From: Bdellovibrio bacteriovorus
GTDB lineage: Bacteria; Bdellovibrionota; Bdellovibrionia; Bdellovibrionales; Bdellovibrionaceae
Direction: 5' to 3'
NCBI RefSeq assembly: GCF_025558485.1
Contig: NZ_CP102930.1
Coordinates: 2,418,001 to 2,482,000, forward strand
Length of the DNA stretch: 64,000 bases
Shown one piece after another: positions 40,534 to 48,347 of the stretch. The notes beneath the pieces are model-generated. The model made no database searches. It saw only the letters and a list, made by a program, of their open reading frames with translations, and was not told where the DNA came from. Position 1 is the first letter of the stretch. Each line of letters starts with the position of its first letter. The translations under genes and the position numbers were made by a program.

Positions 40534-42485
40534 TGCAGATCATAGCGGGTCAGATCCAGATATCCAAAGTTCACCGGATCTGACTGCTTCATATAACGAC
40601 CCAGATCATCGTACACACGCCAGAACTTATCATTGCTTCGGCGCACCCCATAGCGACGCACCAGCCCCTGATAATCTTTTTCATTTTTGATATTTCGAGC
40701 CTGCAAAACAAACGCCGGAAGTTCGTTTTCCTTCACTTCAAAAATCATATTCGGGTAAGAACCCCAGAATCCTTCGCGAATCGTCAGCGTGTCATCAGCC
40801 GGGTCCATACGCAGGGACTCGCCCAGAATCCACGAAATATTTTCGTGCTCTTTATTTCGGATCAGTGAATACACCTGCTGTTTTTCACCGGCACCATTGA
40901 TCTTCAACAATGCCAGATCCGGAAAATTCCGGGCGAACGGTGTTTTCTTCTGCGCCTTCACCGAAGCCATTTTTCGTAGTTCTTTTTCAGTGCCTTCCAC
41001 TTTCCACAGCGGCTTCATGCTGTCGGGCACCTGTAAAACCTTCCAGTTTACAAAATCCAAAGAGCCACGCACTTTTTCATTCATATGGAAGAACAGGGCT
41101 TTTTCCACGAATTGTTTTTTTGTGTGATTTTCGTTATTGAATTTAACCCCGGTCGGTTCCGCAGAACCCACGGTCGGAAAAATATATGCCATCTTCACCT
41201 GCGCCAGCAAACCGCGATACCAGGCCCGGCGATAAGACAGACGTTCTTCCGCAGGCAGGAAGGCCAGGAATAATGCGGATGCCCTCCAGAAAACTCCATT
41301 TTTTGAAATAACCCTGGCCTTGCGGAGGCCGTTGGCCTCCTTGTCGCTGAACTCGGGCAGCAGGTGGTGGAACTGGTAGACGAAGCCCAGGCTGCGGTTG
41401 CGCACCTGGCCTTTAATAAAGGTGCTGACGTGGTACTGGGAATCATCCAGCAGGAACTGATACCGGGCTTTCACCGGAATATCCTTAAAGGCCACAAAGG
41501 GGTTTTCCGCTACACCCGGCTCATAGCCTGGCAGCTCGGACACTGTCCATTTTTCCTTCAGGAAAAGCTCTTTGTACCGAGCCATTTTTTTTGCATTCAG
41601 TTCATAAGGAATATGGGTTTTCAGCACCACACTGCCCGGGAACTTGCGCAGACAATACCAGAATTTAGTCACCCCCGGAGCGTCGTTCGGACGACGGGTG
41701 GCAATTTCCTCGGTTCCTTTGGAACAGCGGGTGCGTGAACGAATCAAACGGAAGAACTCATCGTTTTTTTCCGGGAAATAAAGATGAGCCAGGAACAGAT
41801 GCTCATAGATGTACCGACTGACCAGACGCTGGCGGCTATTTTCCTCGTTGAAAAATGCCTCCCATTCCGCAATTTGTTTACGCAACGGCAGTGATGGTTT
41901 TTCCTGCTGTTCCAGACTGGCCTTGTCCGGTCCCGGGGTTCCTTTTTCCACCCACGATTTCAGGGCTTTGAGTTCTTCATGATTCAGGGCTGGAAAACCA
42001 TACGGCATTCCCAGTTCCGGTGTATTTTTGGCGACGCTCGCAAAGTCCGTCATGGTCTGAGCACAGACCTGGGATTCTGAAACCTGTTTTTTCACGGCCT
42101 TTCCCGGTGCTGAGTTTCGCAGCTGAATCATCTGGAAGAACAGATTTTGTTCCGGGTCCTTGTTGGTACTGACATCGTAAAAACCACGCTCACGCCACTG
42201 ACTGCCATGGGCATCAATCCAAATACGTGAGGGGGCAACGCTTTTCAGACGAGTTCCGTCATAAACATTGAGCTTATTGGCCCCGCGCTGGAAGCCTTCA
42301 TAGTTTTGCAGGTTCAATTGGCAGGGAGCATTAAAACAGCTATGGCAAGCCAGGCAGCGATTGTCAAAAATCGGTTGGATTTGTCGACTGTAAAAGTCTT
42401 CTGTCAGCACAGCGGCGGATTCAGCTGTCGCACCGAGTGACACCACTGAAATAAAACAAAAGACAATGACGTTAATAAATTGCAT
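40530..42485 (-). CDS. cti: Fatty acid cis/trans isomerase (periplasmic haem protein)
   Basis: About 651 residues from the ATG at 42485, chosen because it begins with a signal peptide (MQFINVIVFCFISVVSLGAT). The haem-binding CXXCH is in RCLACHSC, and LNLQNYEGFQRGANKLNVYD with IDAHGSQWRERGF matches Cti closely. Cti turns cis double bonds of membrane phospholipid acyl chains to trans without a cofactor other than haem, hardening membranes under solvent or heat stress. It is about 100 residues shorter than some homologues but has no visible break. Single gene. Confidence 0.92.
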   Translation of the reverse strand: MQFINVIVFCFISVVSLGATAESAAVLTEDFYSRQIQPIFDNRCLACHSCFNAPCQLNLQNYEGFQRGANKLNVYDGTRLKSVAPSRIWIDAHGSQWRERGFYDVSTNKDPEQNLFFQMIQLRNSAPGKAVKKQVSESQVCAQTMTDFASVAKNTPELGMPYGFPALNHEELKALKSWVEKGTPGPDKASLEQQEKPSLPLRKQIAEWEAFFNEENSRQRLVSRYIYEHLFLAHLYFPEKNDEFFRLIRSRTRCSKGTEEIATRRPNDAPGVTKFWYCLRKFPGSVVLKTHIPYELNAKKMARYKELFLKEKWTVSELPGYEPGVAENPFVAFKDIPVKARYQFLLDDSQYHVSTFIKGQVRNRSLGFVYQFHHLLPEFSDKEANGLRKARVISKNGVFWRASALFLAFLPAEERLSYRRAWYRGLLAQVKMAYIFPTVGSAEPTGVKFNNENHTKKQFVEKALFFHMNEKVRGSLDFVNWKVLQVPDSMKPLWKVEGTEKELRKMASVKAQKKTPFARNFPDLALLKINGAGEKQQVYSLIRNKEHENISWILGESLRMDPADDTLTIREGFWGSYPNMIFEVKENELPAFVLQARNIKNEKDYQGLVRRYGVRRSNDKFWRVYDDLGRYMKQSDPVNFGYLDLTRYDLH

Positions 42486-42561
42486 ATTTCCAGACTCCCT
42501 GTGTATTCTGCAACTATAAAGCCCTTTTCGGGCTAAAGGAAAGCTAAAGTAGAGGTCGTTT

Positions 42562-43080
42562 ATGCAAAAAATCCCATTCCAAGTCGTGCAAAATTCCATC
42601 GATAAAATCTGCAGCATCACGGAAGAAAGTGACCTTGAAAAAGCGTCTGAGCATTTGTTTGAAGTTCAGCCGGATCTTGGTGGCTTCTTTATGGAGTTCA
42701 TCGAAGACATGAGCGAAGGCGCTCAGGATTTGGGCTTTATGATGGCTTTGATTCTGAACCGTTCCTTTGAAGACCAGTACCAGTCCCTGCGTGCAATGAC
42801 TGAAGATGAAGTTGTGCAAAGATTTGAAAAGAATGAAGCAGAGTTTGAAAAATATCTGCAAATCAATGACGACATGATCGCAGACCTTCAGGAAAAAGCG
42901 GCCGCTGGCGGTCAACCTGAAATTCTGAACTACATCATTGAAGAACTGTTCATGTCCCCGGAACTGGAGCCATCTTTGGATGCTAACGAACAGGTTCACT
43001 TGTTCATTATCTGCAAGTTCTTTGTGGATTGCCTGAATGATCTGGCAACAGAAACCACGCCGGAAATGATCCGCCACTAA
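42562..43080 (+). CDS. Acidic helical hypothetical protein
   Basis: 172 residues, strongly acidic, predicted mostly helical, no signal peptide. No recognised motif. Start supported by GGTCGTTT... preceding ATG and by the terminator directly after the stop. Base composition matches the conserved chromosome, so it is probably a resident gene. It is divergent from cti with a gap of about 75 bases. Confidence 0.65.
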   Translation: MQKIPFQVVQNSIDKICSITEESDLEKASEHLFEVQPDLGGFFMEFIEDMSEGAQDLGFMMALILNRSFEDQYQSLRAMTEDEVVQRFEKNEAEFEKYLQINDDMIADLQEKAAAGGQPEILNYIIEELFMSPELEPSLDANEQVHLFIICKFFVDCLNDLATETTPEMIRH

Positions 43081-43086
43081 AAATGA

Positions 43087-43112
43087 AGGCGTCTCGATGA
43101 GACGCCTTTTTT
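43087..43112 (+). terminator. Rho-independent terminator
   Basis: Arms AGGCGTCTC and GAGACGCCT with loop GAT are followed by TTTTTT. It sits between the convergent acidic-protein and copper-protein genes. Confidence 0.9.
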
Positions 43113-43116
43113 ATTT

Positions 43117-43506
43117 TCAGAACCGGGCGGAAACCTGCGAGTTCTTTACTGGCACCGTCATGCCCATCATGCCCCGGCAATGCTCAGCGCACTTCAGACA
43201 GATATCGGCACATTTGGCGACAATATGATCTTCAGGAAACTTTCCGCATTCTGTCGCGCATTTCGTGCAGACCTCATAGCACAACTCGGCCCCCTGACTG
43301 GCAAACTCGACCTCCGCCATCTCCATGCGGGCATGCAGGTCACAGGTGTCAGCACAAAGCTGTAACAGCAATGCCAGATCCGTTTGGGCAAACTTGATCC
43401 CCTGTTCCTGCACGTGATTTAAGGTCTCCAGACAACATCGGTACGTGGTAAAGCAAAAGTTAATGCTTTTGGCGGTATCACTGTCCTGCAATGGATTCAT
43501 TCTCAT
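43117..43506 (-). CDS. Four-helix-bundle copper-binding protein (Csp-like)
   Basis: 129 residues with cysteines spaced along four helices: CFTTYRCC, LQLCADTCDLH, LCYEVCTKCATEC, and CADICLKCAEHC. This is the DUF326/copper-storage pattern, where Cys side chains line the bundle core and bind many Cu(I). No signal peptide is seen, so it is probably the cytoplasmic type. It follows a small His-rich gene by 10 bases, probably one transcript. Confidence 0.87.
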   Translation of the reverse strand: MRMNPLQDSDTAKSINFCFTTYRCCLETLNHVQEQGIKFAQTDLALLLQLCADTCDLHARMEMAEVEFASQGAELCYEVCTKCATECGKFPEDHIVAKCADICLKCAEHCRGMMGMTVPVKNSQVSARF

Positions 43507-43515
43507 GGAAGCCCC

Positions 43516-43701
43516 CTATGACCGTGGTGATTTTTTCTGAGAAGGCACATTCTGTGATTCACGATTTTCCGATTCTATTTCGTGATGATCCGCAGAATGG
43601 TCCATCTGTTTATTGCGACTGCGCTGGTGCTGGGCTTTTAAAGCCCCGTCAAAGCGCTTGCTTGTTTGACTGAAACCTTTGTTTTTATGATGACCAGACA
43701 T
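43516..43701 (-). CDS. Small His-rich basic protein upstream of the copper-binding protein
   Basis: 61 residues, unrecognised. An excellent ribosome site AAAGGAGG precedes ATG. The sequence is hydrophilic with His clusters (MSGHHKNKGF, DHSADHHEIE) and many Lys/Arg, predicted disordered. His clusters and the tight link to the Csp-like gene suggest metal binding or delivery (inference). Too short for homology by eye. Confidence 0.6.
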   Translation of the reverse strand: MSGHHKNKGFSQTSKRFDGALKAQHQRSRNKQMDHSADHHEIESENRESQNVPSQKKSPRS

Positions 43702-44000
43702 TGCCAGCCTCCTTTGTTCAAAAGCTCACGACCAGAATAGCAAACCTTCCCCCGCCCCGCTCAAGGCAAGTGGAAAATCCCGTCATGATCTGACAAAAAT
43801 CAAAGTGCCGAAGACGCCCTCTGTAGTCTGACACAGGCGCCTCATATAGAATTTTCCGGACAAATTCTGACATGTCCCTCTTTACTCCGGACATGGAATA
43901 TATTGTCCCGGATTCTTCCACCTTCCGGCTTATTTCATTGAAACTTTTCCTGCGGCAGAACATTCAAGGTCCATCAACCAAACAAAAAGGAGAAATCAAA
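43702..44000. promoter_or_regulatory. Intergenic regulatory region upstream of the secreted-protein gene
   Basis: About 300 bases between divergent genes. TCCGGACA occurs at 43855-43862 and 43886-43893, 31 bases (about three helical turns) apart, with TGTCCCGGA in opposite orientation at about 43904. The first copy is bracketed by GAATTT and AAATTC. A strong AAAGGAG ribosome site precedes the gene at 44001. The repeats may be a regulator binding site. Confidence 0.4.
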
Positions 44001-44465
44001 ATGAAAAATGTATTTGCTGTTATCGGCCTTCTGATCGCGTCTTCTGTTTCTTTTGCTTACACTGCTGACACTTCCTGGGAAGTTCTTATGCAGGACAAAA
44101 CCCTAAAAATCGATGCACCTGTCGTTTTCATGGGTCACGCTGTTGACTATACTTTCGTATGTGTGGATGGAAACATGCTAAGAACAAAAAAAGCTGTGGC
44201 ACAAAAAGAAACCATCTTCATCGGCAAAAACCGTTCTAAAGAAGTAATCACTGGTTACAAATACCTTTACACTCCGATCAACTACACCCGCACTGTTTCT
44301 GAGTGCACTTATATCGGTAAGAACCGCGAAGTTTGCAAAGACAAGATCGTATCCGGAACTTACCCAACAACTGTGAACGTGAAGATTTCCAAACTTGTCA
44401 GCCCTCGTAATGACACTTATAAATTCCTGTTCAACAAATCTTTGACCGTTCCTTCCTGCCACTAA
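44001..44465 (+). CDS. Small secreted protein with paired cysteines
   Basis: 154 residues from ATG 44001 (AAAGGAG upstream). Signal peptide MKNVFAVIGLLIASSVSFA-YT, then TSWEVLMQDKTLKIDAPV and a beta-rich body with Cys at CVDG, SECTY, REVCKD and PSC at the very end. It resembles the protein encoded at 46824 in layout (SSW after the signal, cysteine-containing middle, terminal phrase with PSC or PTC). Probably a periplasmic or secreted disulfide-bonded protein; family unnamed. Confidence 0.7.
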   Translation: MKNVFAVIGLLIASSVSFAYTADTSWEVLMQDKTLKIDAPVVFMGHAVDYTFVCVDGNMLRTKKAVAQKETIFIGKNRSKEVITGYKYLYTPINYTRTVSECTYIGKNREVCKDKIVSGTYPTTVNVKISKLVSPRNDTYKFLFNKSLTVPSCH

Positions 44466-44477
44466 TTGCAAAAATCA

Positions 44478-44508
44478 CCCGGGGCTTGAAACCTGAGCCC
44501 CGGGTTTT
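44478..44508 (+). terminator. Rho-independent terminator
   Basis: Arms CCCGGGGCT and AGCCCCGGG followed by TTTT, 12 bases after the stop at 44465. Confidence 0.88.
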
Positions 44509-44585
44509 CCGCATCCACGGCCTGAAAACTTGCCAACCCCCTGTGGTCGTCATACCCCGTCTGAAAGCCCAAACAAAGGTATGCC

Positions 44586-45350
44586 ATGCTAGATCAGCCT
44601 TCCTCCATTCAAGATCAGGTCAGTCAGGATATCGGATTGTTTCTTCGTCGCCACAAAGACCCGCGCAAGGGTTTGGCTTTACTAGCAGGCAAATCTCAAA
44701 TTCACACCAAAACCTTAAGACGTCTGATTGAAAAAGAGCATAACCCCGGATACCAAACTTTGTATAAGCTTTACTCCTGCCTGATTGGCACTCCGGATTT
44801 CGATCAGATCCTTCTGGCCGCTCCGGCTGTTGTGCGGGAAAAGTTAAAACGCACCGATCCGCAGGTGAAGTCCTCGCCGCTATTTAAATACACAGTCAGT
44901 ACCGAACAGGAAATGCTGAAAGACCCCTGCTTTTCCGAACTGTATGTGCTGGCGGAAACCCGGCCTTTTGATCTTGGATTTGTGCGCGGGCGCTTTGGTG
45001 AATACGGCATCGAGATTCTGCACAAGATGCTGCAAATGAATGTCCTGCGACTTCTGGATAACGGCCGCTATGGCCTGGGATCACATCGCTCCACCTTTTC
45101 CGCAGCAACGATCAAGACTGTTGGCCTGCGACTGGCAGAAAGATACAGCAAGCCCGCACGCACCGATGAAAACTACGCAAACTATATGAATTTGTTTTTT
45201 GAATCCGTTTCCGAAAGCACCTATAGAAAGTGGCTTGAAATTGACACACAGGCCTTTAAAGCCAAGATCCAGATTCTGGAAAACCCCGCATCCCGGGGAA
45301 AAATTCCCGCTTTTATGTTCAATGTTACCGACACTCTTCAGGAGTCTTGA
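44586..45350 (+). CDS. Helix-turn-helix regulator-like protein
   Basis: 254 residues. The N-terminal 70 residues look like a divergent XRE helix-turn-helix: GLALLAGKSQIHTKTLRRLI then EKEHNPGYQTLYKLY. The remaining 180 residues form a helical domain without recognised motifs, ending in a polar tail. Such two-part regulators are common in Bdellovibrio-type genomes. Two bases after its stop begins a gene for a 41-residue secreted peptide, so it may control or be coupled to secretion of that peptide and the next metalloprotease. Confidence 0.6.
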   Translation: MLDQPSSIQDQVSQDIGLFLRRHKDPRKGLALLAGKSQIHTKTLRRLIEKEHNPGYQTLYKLYSCLIGTPDFDQILLAAPAVVREKLKRTDPQVKSSPLFKYTVSTEQEMLKDPCFSELYVLAETRPFDLGFVRGRFGEYGIEILHKMLQMNVLRLLDNGRYGLGSHRSTFSAATIKTVGLRLAERYSKPARTDENYANYMNLFFESVSESTYRKWLEIDTQAFKAKIQILENPASRGKIPAFMFNVTDTLQES

Positions 45351-45352
45351 AA

Positions 45353-45478
45353 ATGAAGCTGTTTTTGTATGGCGTATTCCTTTTAATTCTTACCTCTTCC
45401 AACCATTGTGTGGCTCGCGGAGGTGGCAGCGCTGGCGGCACCGGGGACTCGCCGCCTCGTAATGGCAGCAGCAAATAA
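45353..45478 (+). CDS. 41-residue secreted Gly/Ser-rich peptide
   Basis: AGGAG lies before the ATG, inside the end of the preceding regulator gene. The peptide is MKLFLYGVFLLILTSSNHCV followed by ARGGGSAGGTGDSPPRNGSS and K. That is a signal peptide plus a 20-residue Gly/Ser/Pro tail. ARG followed by GG/GDGP-like repeats also occurs in the mature starts of 53919-54329 and in 46824-47327. Confidence 0.55.
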   Translation: MKLFLYGVFLLILTSSNHCVARGGGSAGGTGDSPPRNGSSK

Positions 45479-45634
45479 CTGACGGCCCCCGCCCAAGAAG
45501 GCCGCTCTCCAGCGGCACCGTCAATTTTCTAGACATCAAAGCCCTCTTGAAAACGACGTCAAGGCGCTTTACCCTGGCACATTTCTTCCTATAAGGATCT
45601 TCAGTCCCCACTGACCGGTAACTCTGGAGATTCA

Positions 45635-46561
45635 ATGACTTTGCGCCCTTTTATCTTAAGCCTGCTGACATTTACAACCCTGTCTGCCACAGCTCAAGAG
45701 TCACCCTGCCCCCTGCCTTCTGAGGGGCCCGTTCAGAATCTGATCTTTGTCGCTAAACCCACAGAGGAAAACTGCCGTCTAGCCCAGGATCTGGTGGACA
45801 CTCTGGATCAGGTCCGTCGCACTTTTCTGATGGCTCCGCCGGTCACGCTGGTGATCGGAGAACAAGCTGGAAATGCCAGCTTCGATAACGGTCACATCAT
45901 CCGCATTCCTCAACATCTGGTCTTTTCTGATGCTCAAGGCGGCACTTATCAGGCCAATACTGAACAACTAAAAACTGTGGTGGTTCACGAATACGGTCAC
46001 GCAATTTTAAAAGAGATCTGGGCCCAGGACTTTAACGAGGAGTTTGGAGAACTCTTTACCGGACTGGAGGAAATTTCCACCATTGCAGAAACCAATCTGG
46101 AATTAAAGATTTCCTCTCGCGCTGTTCGTCAGATGTCGGCGCAACTGGCCAATTCAGACGCTTACAGTTTGTATTTCAAAACTCTACCCGCTTATTCAGA
46201 GCTTTATGCGGATGCACTGGCGGTGATATTCTTTGACGACCCTGCGGTGATGTACAAGGCTCTTTATTACCCTCAGATCCCGGCCAACAAAGAGGTCTAT
46301 ATCGAGCCTCGCAACTTCGCCCATGAACATTCCGCCGAACAGCTGCATGCCCATCCCGATGAACACACCAAGCTGTCCTTGGTGCGGTCCTTTATTGGAA
46401 AGAACATGCCTGCCAATCCGGAACAAAAAAGACATCTTATGAAGCGTCTGGAGCGGGCCATGACACTGGCGATTCGTGATGAGCTTTCTACGACCTCCAC
46501 ACCATCTCTGGAAGAGGCCAATACCCGTTTACTGCATTATTTCTTAGAACAAAATCCCTGA
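45635..46561 (+). CDS. Secreted zinc metalloprotease-like protein
   Basis: 308 residues with a signal peptide (ending SATA-QE). The zinc-binding HEYGH is in VVVHEYGHAILKEI, and a downstream Glu in AYSELYADALAVIF could be the third ligand, as in gluzincins. LHAHPDEHTKLSLVRSFIG is a second His-rich segment. No prodomain is visible. Likely acts in the periplasm or outside the cell, perhaps on prey proteins (inference). Single gene, its own promoter likely in the 150-base gap. Confidence 0.78.
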   Translation: MTLRPFILSLLTFTTLSATAQESPCPLPSEGPVQNLIFVAKPTEENCRLAQDLVDTLDQVRRTFLMAPPVTLVIGEQAGNASFDNGHIIRIPQHLVFSDAQGGTYQANTEQLKTVVVHEYGHAILKEIWAQDFNEEFGELFTGLEEISTIAETNLELKISSRAVRQMSAQLANSDAYSLYFKTLPAYSELYADALAVIFFDDPAVMYKALYYPQIPANKEVYIEPRNFAHEHSAEQLHAHPDEHTKLSLVRSFIGKNMPANPEQKRHLMKRLERAMTLAIRDELSTTSTPSLEEANTRLLHYFLEQNP

Positions 46562-46823
46562 TCCCCGGACAGTCTCCTCATTGTCCATCTTGTGAACTCA
46601 AAGTGTCCACTGTAAACAAATTCGAGAATTTGCAACATTGTCAATGCACCGTTTTGTGTCTGCCAATAGTCATGATTTCGACGGAATTTGCGTGATTTTT
46701 CATGTCACTTTACAATTACAACTTTGTATTTAGACCGTTCCGGAAGCTCCTTTGTAGCGTTGCCGAGTGCTGACAAGCATTTGCAAGTCGCTCAACAAAC
46801 AACAACCCTACAAAGGAGTTCTT

Positions 46824-47327
46824 ATGAAAAAAATCCTGTTCTCTCTGGCAACACTTTTGGTTTCCACAAGTGCTTATGCTGTTCATGCCAACAGTTCCTG
46901 GTCACAAATTTTTGCTGATCGTGATGCTGTCGTGACTCACGGATACACTTTGCCAGGAATCAGGCTGGACAACGCCTGTATGACCGACACGGAGGTTCAT
47001 GCAATCGAGGCTACCCGAGAGTGTGCCGAACTCGTGCCAAGAACCGTGCGTGGCCCCGGCGGAGATGGACCGGGTGACATCACCGAGTGGGTTTGTGCAC
47101 GCTACGAAACAAAAATTGTTTCCGTGCCTCGTACCTATGAACAGCCTGTTTGTCTGGAGCTAAGAGGCCGCGGCGATGAATCCCACGAATGTGTGGAGTT
47201 CGGCACTCGCGAAGTGACAGTTCCACAAACCATCGACACACAAGTGTTCCTGACTCGTGGCGAGTCTGATCAGAGCTTCTGGAAGCGCTTCACCTTCCCG
47301 ACCTGCCCTGAAGTTCAACCAAATTAA
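46824..47327 (+). CDS. Small secreted cysteine-containing protein
   Basis: 167 residues from ATG 46824 with CAAAGGAG upstream; the frame is open further back but without a ribosome site. Signal peptide MKKILFSLATLLVSTSAYAV, then HANSSWSQIFADRDAVV. RGPGGDGPGDITEWVCARYE is a Gly-rich insert, followed by paired Cys (CLELRG, HECVEF), and the end reads FTFPTCPEVQ. Same layout as 44001-44465, probably a paralogue. A terminator follows. Confidence 0.7.
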   Translation: MKKILFSLATLLVSTSAYAVHANSSWSQIFADRDAVVTHGYTLPGIRLDNACMTDTEVHAIEATRECAELVPRTVRGPGGDGPGDITEWVCARYETKIVSVPRTYEQPVCLELRGRGDESHECVEFGTREVTVPQTIDTQVFLTRGESDQSFWKRFTFPTCPEVQPN

Positions 47328-47335
47328 AGAAATAA

Positions 47336-47368
47336 AAAAGCCCTGATCTTTTGGATCAGGGCTTTTGT
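47336..47368. terminator. Bidirectional terminator
   Basis: Arms AGCCCTGATC and GATCAGGGCT with loop TTTTG, flanked by A-rich and T-rich runs. Lies between convergent genes at 47327 and 47378. Confidence 0.9.
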
Positions 47369-47377
47369 TTTTTAAAT

Positions 47378-47899
47378 CTATTTGAAAAGCTGGCGAAGTT
47401 TGCGGATGTCCAGAATCAGATCTTCCACCGTTTCGTTGATGCCCTCAAGCTTATGATACACTTGAGTCATGTCCTTTTCCTTCTTCACGTGAGCCTTTAA
47501 CTCTTTCATCGCATTTCTTGCCCCTTCAATCGAAAAACGATCGCGGTGCAAAAGCTTACGAATCAACAGCGCATTTTCCACGTCTTTACGAGTGTACATG
47601 CGCTGGTTGTTAGAGGCCTTCTTCGGACGAAGAACTTCAAACTCTGTTTCCCAGTAGCGCAAAACGTATTGTTTGATGCCCAGGATCTCAGCCACGTCGC
47701 CGATTTTGAAACCCATTTTATCCGGGATGGAGTTGATTTCCTCCAGCAGCTTTTCATCGCAAAGCATGGCTGGAATGGAAATCGGCGCTGACGCTGTCAA
47801 AGGAACGGATTCTTTTTCCGCTTCTTCAACAAAGTCTATGTGATGATCCCCAAGAGAAAGCTCAGAGCTTTCCATCTCGAGGTCCGAAGGATTACTCAT
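47378..47899 (-). CDS. MerR-family regulator
   Basis: 173 residues from the ATG at 47899, which overlaps the ihfA stop (ATGAGTAA). An acidic 60-residue N-terminus precedes the MerR winged helix KIGDVAEILGIKQYVLRYWE then TEFEVLRPKKASNNQRMYTR. The C-terminus is a coiled coil. The pheS-pheT-ihfA-merR order is conserved in many proteobacteria. The lack of cysteines in the C-terminus argues against metal sensing. Target unknown. Confidence 0.88.
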   Translation of the reverse strand: MSNPSDLEMESSELSLGDHHIDFVEEAEKESVPLTASAPISIPAMLCDEKLLEEINSIPDKMGFKIGDVAEILGIKQYVLRYWETEFEVLRPKKASNNQRMYTRKDVENALLIRKLLHRDRFSIEGARNAMKELKAHVKKEKDMTQVYHKLEGINETVEDLILDIRKLRQLFK

Positions 47900-48254
47900 G
47901 GTCGTCGTAGTCATCATCATCGTCCTCATCTTTTAAGTGAGCGTACTCTTCACCGTTCAGCATCGCCTTCAAAACTTGAGACGGACGGAAGGTAAGAACA
48001 CGGCGTGCAGAGATCTTGATTTGCTCCCCTGTTTGAGGGTTGCGCCCAATACGCTCGTTTTTGCCGCGAACAACGAAATTACCAAAACCAGAAATCTTAA
48101 CTTTTTCACCCTCTTGCAGAACAGTCTTCAAGGTATTGAAAACCAACTCCACAAGCTCAGAAGCTTCTTTCTTAGAGAAACCAATCTTCTGATACACGTT
48201 CTCGACGATATCGGCCTTAGTCACAGTTGATTTACCTAAGTTTTGGCCTGCCAT
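47892..48254 (-). CDS. ihfA: Integration host factor alpha subunit
   Basis: 120 residues from the ATG at 48254 (GTG 48266 is an alternative). VTKADIVENVYQKIGFSKKE opens the HU/IHF fold, FGNFVVRGKNERIGRNPQTG is the DNA-bending arm with the intercalating Pro, and RVLTFRPSQVLK the end. It adds an unusual acidic tail EDDDDDYDDHE. IHF bends DNA as a heterodimer. It lies downstream of pheT. Confidence 0.93.
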   Translation of the reverse strand: MAGQNLGKSTVTKADIVENVYQKIGFSKKEASELVELVFNTLKTVLQEGEKVKISGFGNFVVRGKNERIGRNPQTGEQIKISARRVLTFRPSQVLKAMLNGEEYAHLKDEDDDDDYDDHE

Positions 48255-48347
48255 AGTGTCCTTCACTCCATCGCTATTCCGCTAAAACCAAGGCCTTAAC
48301 GGATTCTTTCCTAAAATCGTAACAACTAACTGAAAACAATCAAGAAT

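Noticed and set aside
46617..46632. Palindrome CAAATTC-GA-GAATTTG upstream of the secreted protein at 46824
   Set aside because: Arms are short and AT-rich, about 190 bases from the start codon; could be chance, so not listed as a site.
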